Shown here piece by piece: positions 1 to 6,918 of a DNA stretch of 7,063 nt (position 1 is the stretch's first letter; every line of letters starts with the position of its first letter). The notes under the pieces are model-generated. The model was not told where the DNA came from, did not search any database, and saw only the letters and a program-made list of their open reading frames with translations. This DNA comes from Deltaproteobacteria bacterium. GTDB lineage: Bacteria; Desulfobacterota; WTBG01. The position numbers were made by a program, and so were the translations under genes. Where the stretch lies: the NCBI GenBank assembly GCA_013139225.1, contig WTBG01000282.1:1-7063 (forward strand), in the 5' to 3' direction.

Positions 1-208
1 TCCGGCAGTTCTTCCCCTGGTTGTGAGAGGAATAGAAGCGGGTGCCTATAGGTTAGCTAATCGCTGGCAGCAAAAACCTGAGCGTGCTATCACTGCCTTG
101 GTTGTCAGTTACATGCTAACATCCAACATTCTCACGGTTATATATCTCTTTATTACCAGGGTTTATCAGTATCGTTCTATCGAAAGCCTTAAGCATCTTT
201 TGGACTAG
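1..208 (+). CDS. C-terminal fragment of an unidentified protein with a hydrophobic C-terminal segment (5' truncated by window edge)
   Basis: The reading frame is open from base 2 to the TAG at 206-208, giving about 68 residues that begin PAVLPLVVRG. A GTG at 23 could be a start, but the frame stays open to the window edge and no ribosome binding site precedes it, so I read this as the end of a longer gene. The visible part has a basic stretch (YRLANRWQQKPER) followed by a hydrophobic segment of about 20-25 residues (TALVVSYMLTSNILTVIYLF), likely one transmembrane helix, and a short charged tail ending SLKHLLD. I do not recognise the family. It converges on the membrane glycosyltransferase gene, and a C-terminal membrane anchor would suit an envelope or glycan enzyme, but that is only a guess from context. 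Confidence 0.55.
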   Translation, partial: PAVLPLVVRGIEAGAYRLANRWQQKPERAITALVVSYMLTSNILTVIYLFITRVYQYRSIESLKHLLD

Positions 209-217
209 ATAGGAAGG

Positions 218-2464
218 TCAATAACTCTCAATAATTGGGTGAGCCCAGAGGGCTTCATCATTTCGTTCATCATCTTTAAAGCCACTGCTTACCTCAAACG
301 TGATGTCTACGACTTTTCCTGCAAATGTTGAAAGATCGAGGGAAATTTCATGCCACTTCCTTTCGGCAGAATTATTTTGGGGGTCAATGAATTGAATAAA
401 ATAGGTGCGAGGTTCAAAAAAGTAGGTCTTGGGTTTAAAAAATTGCCTTCTCTGAGCAATTCCAATTGAACCAGTTATGTGGAAGAGATTTTCTAAAAGG
501 ATATCATCAAGTAATATCTTACATAAAACACCATCCCCTGGTTTATCCCAGCAGGAAGGCATCATGCCCAGTGCCGCCTTCAATCTGCATCTGCCATGGG
601 GAAGTTGCACTCTAAAGGATACACATGAGGGTGAATGTTGCAGCCATGCTGATTTTTTTATCCCATCGATATCAACGGAAATCTGCTTAATTTCAGAAAT
701 ATTTTTACTACTTTTTAAACGGTAACCCTTAAGGTTTTTAAGGAAATCATAGGAGAGAAATCCTTCTGCATGCTTATTTGTGTGATGTTCTCTTTTCAAT
801 ACATAGATTTTCATATTCCTTAAGTAAAAAAGGCTGAAGTAGTCAAATGAGTCGATGATGTTATATCTATCTGTATCGAAATAAGTGAAAAATTCAAAGC
901 CTGTAGGAATAGGTGAGTTGGAAATTAGGTATTGAGGATCAATAACAGGTGTCAAGTTTTCAATCCACCACGGAATGTCTCCTTTCTGAGGAGCTATCTC
1001 ATAAGGATGGTCTATGGAATATTGGCAGCAGTGCCAGGCATCCCAGGCAAAACCTGCAGTGATTCTTCGTGGAGAAATACCCCTATCTAAAAGTTGTTGA
1101 GTAACCTGCCACTTGAGTTGATTCCAGCTCATGACGTCTTGGGTTGCGGCAAATGAAAATAGTGCGTAGATTGCAAGAAGAGGTATAAAGATGCTTTTAT
1201 TTATTCTTATGTGTCTGTTAATTTCCAGAATGGCAAAGATGAAGAAAGGGATGAGTATTAAATAATAACGGCTGAACTTGTAATGAGTGGTGAGAAGGAA
1301 AAGAAACTGGGAAATTCCTATAAGTAGTATTAGAAAGGATGGAGAAGAAAGGGAGAATTTCTCCGAGATCGTTTTTCTGTATTTGATTAGCAGGTAGATG
1401 AGATAAACGATAGATGTTACGGAAAGAAAATCTAATATTCTATAAAAGAAAAAAAGTATGTTGAGTGAATCTCTATAGCCATATTCTGAGATGTAGGCAA
1501 AGCGAAACCCGTTAAGCCAAAGGTCAACCGTAGGATAAAGACCGATATGTTCGAATAAGATATAAAATATGGCTCCAGCGAGGCAGAATAAGAGCAAGAG
1601 AAAATAGTGTTTGCGGTTAAAAAGTTCCTTTACCTTAGGAAGGAGGCTGAAACTTAAGGGGAGAAGACAAAAACCCATGAATTCGAGGATAAGAAATGGT
1701 CTCCAGACTATTTTGATTAAAAAGAGATAAGGTTTTCTTAGATTTTCAAGTAGTTTGGCTGTCTGTTTAATATATTCAGCAGTGGGTCCATGGATTGCGG
1801 TTAACCAGTAGGTGAAGATAATAAACGTTGCGATTGGTATGAGTAGAGTGATGAGACTCTTTTTTAGGATGGCTTTTAAAGATCGTTCACTAAGAAGAAT
1901 GTAAATAAAGACTGATAGAGGTATCAGGAGGCCGTTTTGCCTTACCAGAATAGAAAAGGAAACTACCATGGAAGCAATTAATAAATAAATATCTTTTTTA
2001 TCTTTGAATGCCTTGTAGTAGAAATAAGTGGATATAAAAAGGAGAGAGATGAAAAAGTGATCAGTGAAAAAGGTAAAATTGAGAGGAAAAGAAAAGGGAT
2101 TAAATAAAATCAAAAGTACAACTAAAAAACTCGTTTGCCAGTTGTGTTTTAGCTCTAACAGTAACAAATAGATAAAGATAAGTCCCAGGAGAGAAATGAC
2201 CAGTGTGGACAACCGAAGCACCTCAATGGAATAACCGAAGAGCTTAGTGAAACATGTACCCCACCATATCTGGGAGACGAGGCTCATGGCTGTCCAGGGA
2301 GTAAATTGCATCTCACCTGTATGGTGAAAAGTTTCGGCTGCCTTTATATAAGACCAGTCATCATCAATAGGATAGTTTTCATAAGAGAAAAGAAAAAACC
2401 CGAGAAGAATATAAATCAGGATCAAAGCTACAATAGGTAGGTATGAATATTTTGTTCTTTCCAA
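218..2464 (-). CDS. Multi-pass membrane GT-C glycosyltransferase (PMT/ArnT, GT39-like) with C-terminal beta-rich domain
   Basis: This 748-residue protein is probably a polyprenyl-phosphate-sugar-dependent transferase of the inner membrane. A hydrophobic helix at residues 8-27 is followed by YPIDDDWSY (31-39); acidic residues in the first external loop are the catalytic signature of GT-C enzymes. About 11-13 membrane segments continue to about residue 440. The stretch SRYYLILIPFF (398-408) resembles the arginine-tyrosine motif near the last helices of PMT-like enzymes. The rest, 440-748, is soluble. Its last 155 residues look like a beta-sandwich, with KWHEISLDLSTFAGKVVDIT and a conserved-looking DEALWAHP end, recalling carbohydrate-binding-like domains. 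The start is TTG at 2462-2464: an in-frame TAG lies two codons further upstream, the next Met is at residue 52 beyond the first helix, and GGAAA sits about 11 bases upstream. Acceptor and sugar are unknown. The stop lies 9 bases from that of the convergent gene. Confidence 0.85.
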   Translation of the reverse strand: MERTKYSYLPIVALILIYILLGFFLFSYENYPIDDDWSYIKAAETFHHTGEMQFTPWTAMSLVSQIWWGTCFTKLFGYSIEVLRLSTLVISLLGLIFIYLLLLELKHNWQTSFLVVLLILFNPFSFPLNFTFFTDHFFISLLFISTYFYYKAFKDKKDIYLLIASMVVSFSILVRQNGLLIPLSVFIYILLSERSLKAILKKSLITLLIPIATFIIFTYWLTAIHGPTAEYIKQTAKLLENLRKPYLFLIKIVWRPFLILEFMGFCLLPLSFSLLPKVKELFNRKHYFLLLLFCLAGAIFYILFEHIGLYPTVDLWLNGFRFAYISEYGYRDSLNILFFFYRILDFLSVTSIVYLIYLLIKYRKTISEKFSLSSPSFLILLIGISQFLFLLTTHYKFSRYYLILIPFFIFAILEINRHIRINKSIFIPLLAIYALFSFAATQDVMSWNQLKWQVTQQLLDRGISPRRITAGFAWDAWHCCQYSIDHPYEIAPQKGDIPWWIENLTPVIDPQYLISNSPIPTGFEFFTYFDTDRYNIIDSFDYFSLFYLRNMKIYVLKREHHTNKHAEGFLSYDFLKNLKGYRLKSSKNISEIKQISVDIDGIKKSAWLQHSPSCVSFRVQLPHGRCRLKAALGMMPSCWDKPGDGVLCKILLDDILLENLFHITGSIGIAQRRQFFKPKTYFFEPRTYFIQFIDPQNNSAERKWHEISLDLSTFAGKVVDITFEVSSGFKDDERNDEALWAHPIIESY

Positions 2465-2600
2465 TGTGTTCTATTTCCGTTTGAGATTAATGTGGTGCTT
2501 TACTTTTTTATGATCATAGAAACGTGAATTGCACCATAGAAAACAAGGGGATAATTTGTTTGTAACCTGGCAGCTGATTGCTGAATACTGAACCATTACT

Positions 2601-2630
2601 ATTAAATATATTTCAGTTGAACTTTGTCAA
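2601..2630 (-). promoter_or_regulatory. Candidate sigma-70-type promoter for the glycosyltransferase gene
   Basis: On the minus strand, TTGACA (2625-2630, perfect -35) is followed after 18 bases by TTTAAT (2601-2606, five of six matches to TATAAT). Transcription would start near 2595 and leave a leader of about 130 bases before the TTG at 2464. It lies in the 277-base gap behind the VWA gene, which makes the glycosyltransferase a separate transcription unit. The rest of the gap (2465-2741) holds no convincing gene, and I see no strong hairpin-plus-U-run terminator for the upstream operon. Confidence 0.5.
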
Positions 2631-2741
2631 GCAATAAATAATCCTTCCTGTATTTTTGTTTAGTAGGGATCATAATGATAAGAGGATATGAAGTTGGTAA
2701 GCGATAAAGCATTTGAGGAGGGGAATAAGTGGATAAAGAAA

Positions 2742-5642
2742 CTACTGAAACATTTGAAGGGCATCGATAGGCATGTTTTCTATTGTTTTGACTCTATAGA
2801 ATTTTCCTCTTCCAATTTGGGCGATCTTACGGGCTATCCATTCACCAAGCTCATCCTGGTGAGTAATGAGGAGGACTGATATTTTAATATCATTATCTTT
2901 TGTCTTACGAGCTTCAATAATGGCATGTTTTGTTCCCAGTTGTTCTTTAGTTTTCCAGTCATCCCCTTTAGATGTTTTGACAAGCTGATCTTGCTTAATC
3001 CAACCACCTGGTGTAGAATGGCCTTTGCTAAATTCTACTTCTTGTTCTGATAAATTCTCCCTCTCTGCATCAGCAGAAAGAGCTGCATTAGGTTGCCCAT
3101 CACTTATGAGGATAATATGCTTTTTATTACCGCCTTTATCACGAAGCAGCATGTTGCGGGCACGAAGAAGCCCATTCCCGATGTTCGTGTACTGATCAGC
3201 CCTAAGTCTTATGACTGAATTCATGATAGCTCGATAATCGTCAGTCAGTGGTGCAATTACATTTCCTACATTGCTGAAGGCAACAATGCCTACCCTATCC
3301 TGTTTATCCAACGCTGCCTTTGCCAAGCCTGCAAGGGCGAGCTTGGCATATCGTAATTTGGATTGTTCTTTCATCGACGCACTGACATCAACACATAAAA
3401 CTATGTCTAGTTGAGCAATAGGCTTTTTCTCAAATGACCTGAATTCTTTCTGTCCTATATCCTTTAATGTTTTCCCATGTTTGATCATTTCTTTTAAGGT
3501 GTGGCGGATGGAGATGTCTCTATAAACATCCCCTTTCTTATAGCGTCTTACCTCCGCCTTCTCGATTTCATGTTCCTTTTTGAAGGCATGTTTTGTAAGA
3601 GAGCTGCTGGAGCTTTTAGGAATCAGTTCCTCTAATAACCGTGAGAGTGCTCTGGAAGTCAGTGTGTAATGCTTCATCTGCGATCCGCTCACCTTTAGTA
3701 AACCTTTTTCTTCTAATTGATGGATCATGATTTGGAGCTTCTGGTAGTCAAGCTTTTCTGGATCGGTTTTAACTCCTTTCTTTTCTCCTAAGGTGTAGTG
3801 AACGTAAATATCTTCCAGTGATGTTTTCGATGATCTGCCTTGATGTTGTGCGTCCATCAATTCAGCAAGAAACTGAGACATCTTCTCCTTGGGAAGCTTC
3901 ATAGAAATACCAGAAGAGGAAGTGGGGAGACCCTTGATCTGGTTCAATATTTCTTTTAGTTGATCAGGGTTTATCTCTCCCCGTTCTAGCCTTTGTTTAA
4001 ACCTTTCAATTAAATCCTTTTTACCCTTCTCGGTTAAAGCATAGCTATCGGGAGTAGAGTGTTGCAAAAACTCTCTTTCTTCAAGTTCCTCCAATAACTT
4101 ACTAAGTGCCTCTTGACTTTCAGTTGGATAGTTCGCATTGCTGAGAGCCTCCTGCACCAGAGGATGATTCATCATTTCTTTAGCGAGAGACCAGTCTTGG
4201 CTGGAAAATGATTTTTGTTCTGCTATATCATGTTTAAGTACAGCATCGGTTAATCCCTCCAAAGCCTGTTTTAAATTATCTCTGGTTAGCGGTGAAGGCT
4301 TTGATTTCTTTGTCCGCTTTTCTTCAGGGTGATAGCTTAGTTCATAGAGAGCCTCTTTGCTGATTTCTTTGATGATGTTTAAAGGTTCCCTTTCGCTGCC
4401 AGGCTTCATCTGGATTCTATGTGGCAGAGTTGTAAGTGATGCTTGGTAAAGAGCTGATCGGTTATAACCAGTCCCCAGGCAGGCGTAGCCTTGAGCAACT
4501 TCTCTAAGGGCAAGAGATCCTCTTACGCTGGCTCCACGCTCAATCTCAGGATGATTTCGAGTGATATCCAGGATGTGAGTAATAAGTTGGTCGGCAGATG
4601 ATGGGGTTAACGTTTCCTGTGTGATCTTTGTTGCCCACTTCTTAAAGTTCTTTTGAAATAATTTCTGGATAAGTGTGCTTGAGGGTCCTTTTGCCTTTGC
4701 ATATTCCCATAGATGGTCAATCTTTTCTTCAGAGGCTTGGTAGTGTGAATGTATTCCTATTCTTAAGGGAGGCTGGTAAAATTCCTCCCACAAGTGGTTG
4801 CCTTTGTTTAATGTTTTGAGTAAAGGTTCAATGTCACTAAGGTGTTTCATATCTATGAATATAAGAATACAACTTCCCTTCTTCACTAGTGTACGGAGTT
4901 CTGTTATTCTACTGGCGAGATAACAGCACTCATCGATCAGATATTCTCTTTCTTCTTTTACTGCAGGGGAAGCATTCCAAATATGAGTAATGAGTTTAAA
5001 AGCTTGCTCTTGAATATCCTGATCCGTGTGTCGTTTGCCTAAAGATTGATCAAAGTCTTCATATATTTTTTCAAGAAACTGATGAAAAATGTGTTCTGTC
5101 CGTGAAGGTGCCTTGCGGGCCGGTACTCCAATGGGAACCAGAGGAATGTGTTCGAGGTAGCATTTGATGATGGTCGTTTCGAGCAGACTTCCTGAGAAGA
5201 AGTTGCCCTTATTAAGAAGCGCTCCCTCGGATGAAAGAGTTTTTACTGACATGGGCAACCCCAGCATGTTGTGAAAACTGAAGGCGTAGAAGTTGCCAGA
5301 TCCCAGACCGGTTACAGGAGGAGTGTCAAGGGCAACCACATCCGGTTTGAGTTGAGTAATAGAGCTTTCTATAAATTCACTTACATTGCGCCCGTAAGGG
5401 ATAACAGGCCTTATGTGAATCTTAATTTTAGGCTTACTTCTTTTTGGTGGTATTCTCCCAGACATCCAGCCTTCAACCGCTTCAGCCAGTTGGGGATTTG
5501 AGCGTTTAAGTAGTGCAGTTGGAGAAGTATTTATTTCTGCAAGAGGAGGGCTTTTGAATGTTTTTTTAAGGATTTTGTGGAGAATGGAAACATCACCCCG
5601 GTTCAGTAAAATATGGCGAATATCATCAAGGGTTATACTCAT
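2742..5642 (-). CDS. MoxR-partner VWA-domain protein with N-terminal TraB/TIKI-like and AAA-lid-like regions
   Basis: This 966-residue protein is probably the cytosolic metal-binding partner of the adjacent AAA+ ATPase. Residues 1-65 are helical and unassigned. Residues 70-300 look TraB/TIKI-like (perhaps DUF5682-like): PDVVALD (100-106), EHIPLVPIG (164-172), EREYL (231-235) and a GxxH-like strand ending in His267. Residues 345-415 resemble the lid domain of the neighbouring ATPase (ASVRGSLAL, 371-379). The linker carries two winged-helix-like units, about 505-555 and 630-675. The VWA domain, 745-966, has an intact MIDAS: Asp752-x-Ser754-x-Ser756, Thr819, Asp848. The preceding RRYKKGDVYRDI region is typical of ChlD/CoxE-like proteins. 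About 50 residues after Asp848 form an insertion. No signal peptide or membrane helix is seen. The ATG follows AAGGTGG, inside the last codons of the ATPase gene, with two bases between stop and start, so the two are probably translationally coupled. The VWA call is firm; the N-terminal assignments are inferred. Confidence 0.88.
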   Translation of the reverse strand: MSITLDDIRHILLNRGDVSILHKILKKTFKSPPLAEINTSPTALLKRSNPQLAEAVEGWMSGRIPPKRSKPKIKIHIRPVIPYGRNVSEFIESSITQLKPDVVALDTPPVTGLGSGNFYAFSFHNMLGLPMSVKTLSSEGALLNKGNFFSGSLLETTIIKCYLEHIPLVPIGVPARKAPSRTEHIFHQFLEKIYEDFDQSLGKRHTDQDIQEQAFKLITHIWNASPAVKEEREYLIDECCYLASRITELRTLVKKGSCILIFIDMKHLSDIEPLLKTLNKGNHLWEEFYQPPLRIGIHSHYQASEEKIDHLWEYAKAKGPSSTLIQKLFQKNFKKWATKITQETLTPSSADQLITHILDITRNHPEIERGASVRGSLALREVAQGYACLGTGYNRSALYQASLTTLPHRIQMKPGSEREPLNIIKEISKEALYELSYHPEEKRTKKSKPSPLTRDNLKQALEGLTDAVLKHDIAEQKSFSSQDWSLAKEMMNHPLVQEALSNANYPTESQEALSKLLEELEEREFLQHSTPDSYALTEKGKKDLIERFKQRLERGEINPDQLKEILNQIKGLPTSSSGISMKLPKEKMSQFLAELMDAQHQGRSSKTSLEDIYVHYTLGEKKGVKTDPEKLDYQKLQIMIHQLEEKGLLKVSGSQMKHYTLTSRALSRLLEELIPKSSSSSLTKHAFKKEHEIEKAEVRRYKKGDVYRDISIRHTLKEMIKHGKTLKDIGQKEFRSFEKKPIAQLDIVLCVDVSASMKEQSKLRYAKLALAGLAKAALDKQDRVGIVAFSNVGNVIAPLTDDYRAIMNSVIRLRADQYTNIGNGLLRARNMLLRDKGGNKKHIILISDGQPNAALSADAERENLSEQEVEFSKGHSTPGGWIKQDQLVKTSKGDDWKTKEQLGTKHAIIEARKTKDNDIKISVLLITHQDELGEWIARKIAQIGRGKFYRVKTIENMPIDALQMFQ

Positions 5643-5644
5643 AT

Positions 5645-6658
5645 TTATCCACCTTCTGATTCCTCAATGATTTTTTCAATCAGTTGTTCGGGCTCGTCAT
5701 AGTATTTGCTTTCTCCAGAAACAGAAATCCTTCCTTTAAGAATAGTTCTTGTCACTTCCTCTACATCCTTGGGCTTAACACTTGATCTTCCTCTTAGTTT
5801 TGCAAGAGCTTGAGCCTGCTCATAAATAGATAGGGAACTTCTTACGCTTGGGGGGCGATCCAGTTCCTTGAGAGACCTAGAATGCTGAGAGATGTTGACG
5901 ATTTTTTTAGTTATCTTATCTGGTACTTCAACCGGTTTGATCTTTTTACCATAGATTTTTAAAATCTCAATCTCCTGTTCGACGGTGGGATAGTCAATAG
6001 CTAACCTCTCGAAGCGATCTCCTAAGTTCTCTGATATCCTCTCGGCACCGGCATATTCCTCCGGGTTTTCTGTTGCTACCACCAGAGTATCTACCTGTAC
6101 TTCAATGTCGAAACCAGAAATGGTGACGGTTCCCTCTTCTAGAACCTGTAAAAGGGTATTTTGTGTCCTTTGGGGAACACGATTCAATTCGTCGATGAAC
6201 ATGATTTTGCGATGTGCCTTCTGAATCTTTCCAGGATTGAAGGCACGAGTGTCCTGAATTCCTAACCGCATTGCCAGTACTGGATCAAGGTCTCCTATCA
6301 GGTCCTCAGGCATCATCTCGGGTGAGCCCTGAATGCGGATAAACCGTTCTTCCCCGGGAATAGTCTTTGATTTAAGCTTGGATTTTCCCAGGCAATCAGG
6401 GCAGGTGGGATTTTCAGGAGAGCACACATAACGGCATCCCTTAACTACTTTCGTGGAGGGAAGCAGCTTAGCGATGATCTTAGCTACCGTGGTTTTACCT
6501 ATACCAGGAGGGCCTTCAAGTAGAAGGTGCCTTCCGGAAACCAGTACTGCTAAAATAGCACCCTGGGTCTCTTCAGTGGTAAAAAACCCTTCAAGAGGAT
6601 CAACCCCCTTTTTTATCTTGTTTAATATTGCTTTTCCCAGTTCTTCTCGCAAACTCAC
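5645..6658 (-). CDS. MoxR / magnesium-chelatase subunit I-like AAA+ ATPase
   Basis: This 337-residue cytosolic ATPase would form oligomeric rings that use ATP hydrolysis to remodel or activate a client with a VWA partner, here the next gene. Walker A is GPPGIGKTT (49-57), Walker B is IMFIDEL (152-158), sensor 1 is Asn198 in VATENPE, the arginine-finger region is LGDRFERL (212-219), and the sensor 2 arginine is Arg273 in RPPSVRSSL. Between Walker A and Walker B lies Cys75-x3-Cys79-x6-Cys86-x2-Cys89, which could bind zinc or an iron-sulfur centre. I recall similar cysteines in MoxR-like proteins annotated as magnesium chelatase. The segment GDLDPVLAMRLG (122-133) is typical of the ChlI/MoxR helix insert. 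The GTG start at 6656-6658 has AAGGAG 8 bases upstream. No chlorophyll or bacteriochlorophyll genes are nearby, so true magnesium chelatase activity is not supported. Confidence 0.92.
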   Translation of the reverse strand: MSLREELGKAILNKIKKGVDPLEGFFTTEETQGAILAVLVSGRHLLLEGPPGIGKTTVAKIIAKLLPSTKVVKGCRYVCSPENPTCPDCLGKSKLKSKTIPGEERFIRIQGSPEMMPEDLIGDLDPVLAMRLGIQDTRAFNPGKIQKAHRKIMFIDELNRVPQRTQNTLLQVLEEGTVTISGFDIEVQVDTLVVATENPEEYAGAERISENLGDRFERLAIDYPTVEQEIEILKIYGKKIKPVEVPDKITKKIVNISQHSRSLKELDRPPSVRSSLSIYEQAQALAKLRGRSSVKPKDVEEVTRTILKGRISVSGESKYYDEPEQLIEKIIEESEGG

Positions 6659-6680
6659 TTTTTATTCTCCTTGTGTGTGA

Positions 6681-6896
6681 TTAGAAGCAGCCTAATTGAC
6701 ATTCCTTTAACCTAATGCCGCATGCATCAAGCAGCAGTTTCATGTTCCCAAGCTCAATGGATTGATCGTGAGCAAAACGATGTGCCTGGACACAGGTAAT
6801 CTTCCCATCAGGAAACATCTTCTTCAACTTATCTTGCAGTTCTTCTGTCATCCAAGGTTCTTTGGCTACCATTTCCGGTAGAATATCTTTTGACAT
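6681..6896 (-). CDS. Small cysteine-containing protein with C-terminal CQLGCF motif
   Basis: This 71-residue protein is the first gene of the operon, 22 bases before the ATPase. The ATG at 6894-6896 is chosen because a strong AAAGGAGGAG lies just upstream. A longer 88-residue reading from 6947 would begin inside the -35 box of the likely promoter and has no such site. The N-terminal half is charged and helical. The C-terminal half runs KITCVQAHRFA (32-42), then MKLLLDACG (52-60) and the terminal ECQLGCF. Cysteines are at 35, 59, 66 and 70. I recall short bacterial and archaeal proteins with a similar ITC..A..IA region and a CQLGCF end, some annotated as winged-helix or uncharacterised, but cannot name the family. 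The cysteines could bind a metal or cluster or be redox-active. Its place in the operon suggests a role connected with the ATPase/VWA pair, but nothing in the sequence shows what it does. Confidence 0.8.
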   Translation of the reverse strand: MSKDILPEMVAKEPWMTEELQDKLKKMFPDGKITCVQAHRFAHDQSIELGNMKLLLDACGIRLKECQLGCF

Positions 6897-6899
6897 TTT

Positions 6900-6909
6900 G
6901 CTCCTCCTT
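6900..6909 (-). promoter_or_regulatory. Strong ribosome binding site deciding the start of the CQLGCF gene
   Basis: On the minus strand AAAGGAGGAG precedes CAAAATG, a near-perfect Shine-Dalgarno sequence a few bases before the ATG at 6896. It supports the 71-residue reading over the longer 88-residue one. Confidence 0.75.
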
Positions 6910-6918
6910 TTCCCTATA

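Noticed and set aside
477..725. Plus-strand 82-codon open frame.
   Set aside because: It lies wholly antisense to the C-terminal domain of the glycosyltransferase gene and its translation shows no family pattern.
2688..2879. Plus-strand 63-codon open frame starting at ATG 2688 with AGAGGA close upstream.
   Set aside because: Most of it (2742-2879) is antisense to the conserved C-terminal end of the VWA domain, the spacing of the purine stretch to the ATG is too short, and the protein shows no recognisable motif.
5271..5501. Plus-strand 76-codon open frame.
   Set aside because: It is entirely antisense to the N-terminal part of the VWA protein gene, with no ribosome binding site or recognisable motif.
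5645..6658. Annotation of the ATPase as a true magnesium chelatase subunit for chlorophyll synthesis.
   Set aside because: There are no tetrapyrrole or photosynthesis genes nearby, no ChlH/CobN-like large subunit, and the partner protein has a different N-terminal architecture from ChlD.
6453..6680. Plus-strand 75-codon open frame.
   Set aside because: It is antisense to the Walker A region of the ATPase gene; the reverse complement of a glycine-rich coding region often yields such proline/serine-rich open frames.
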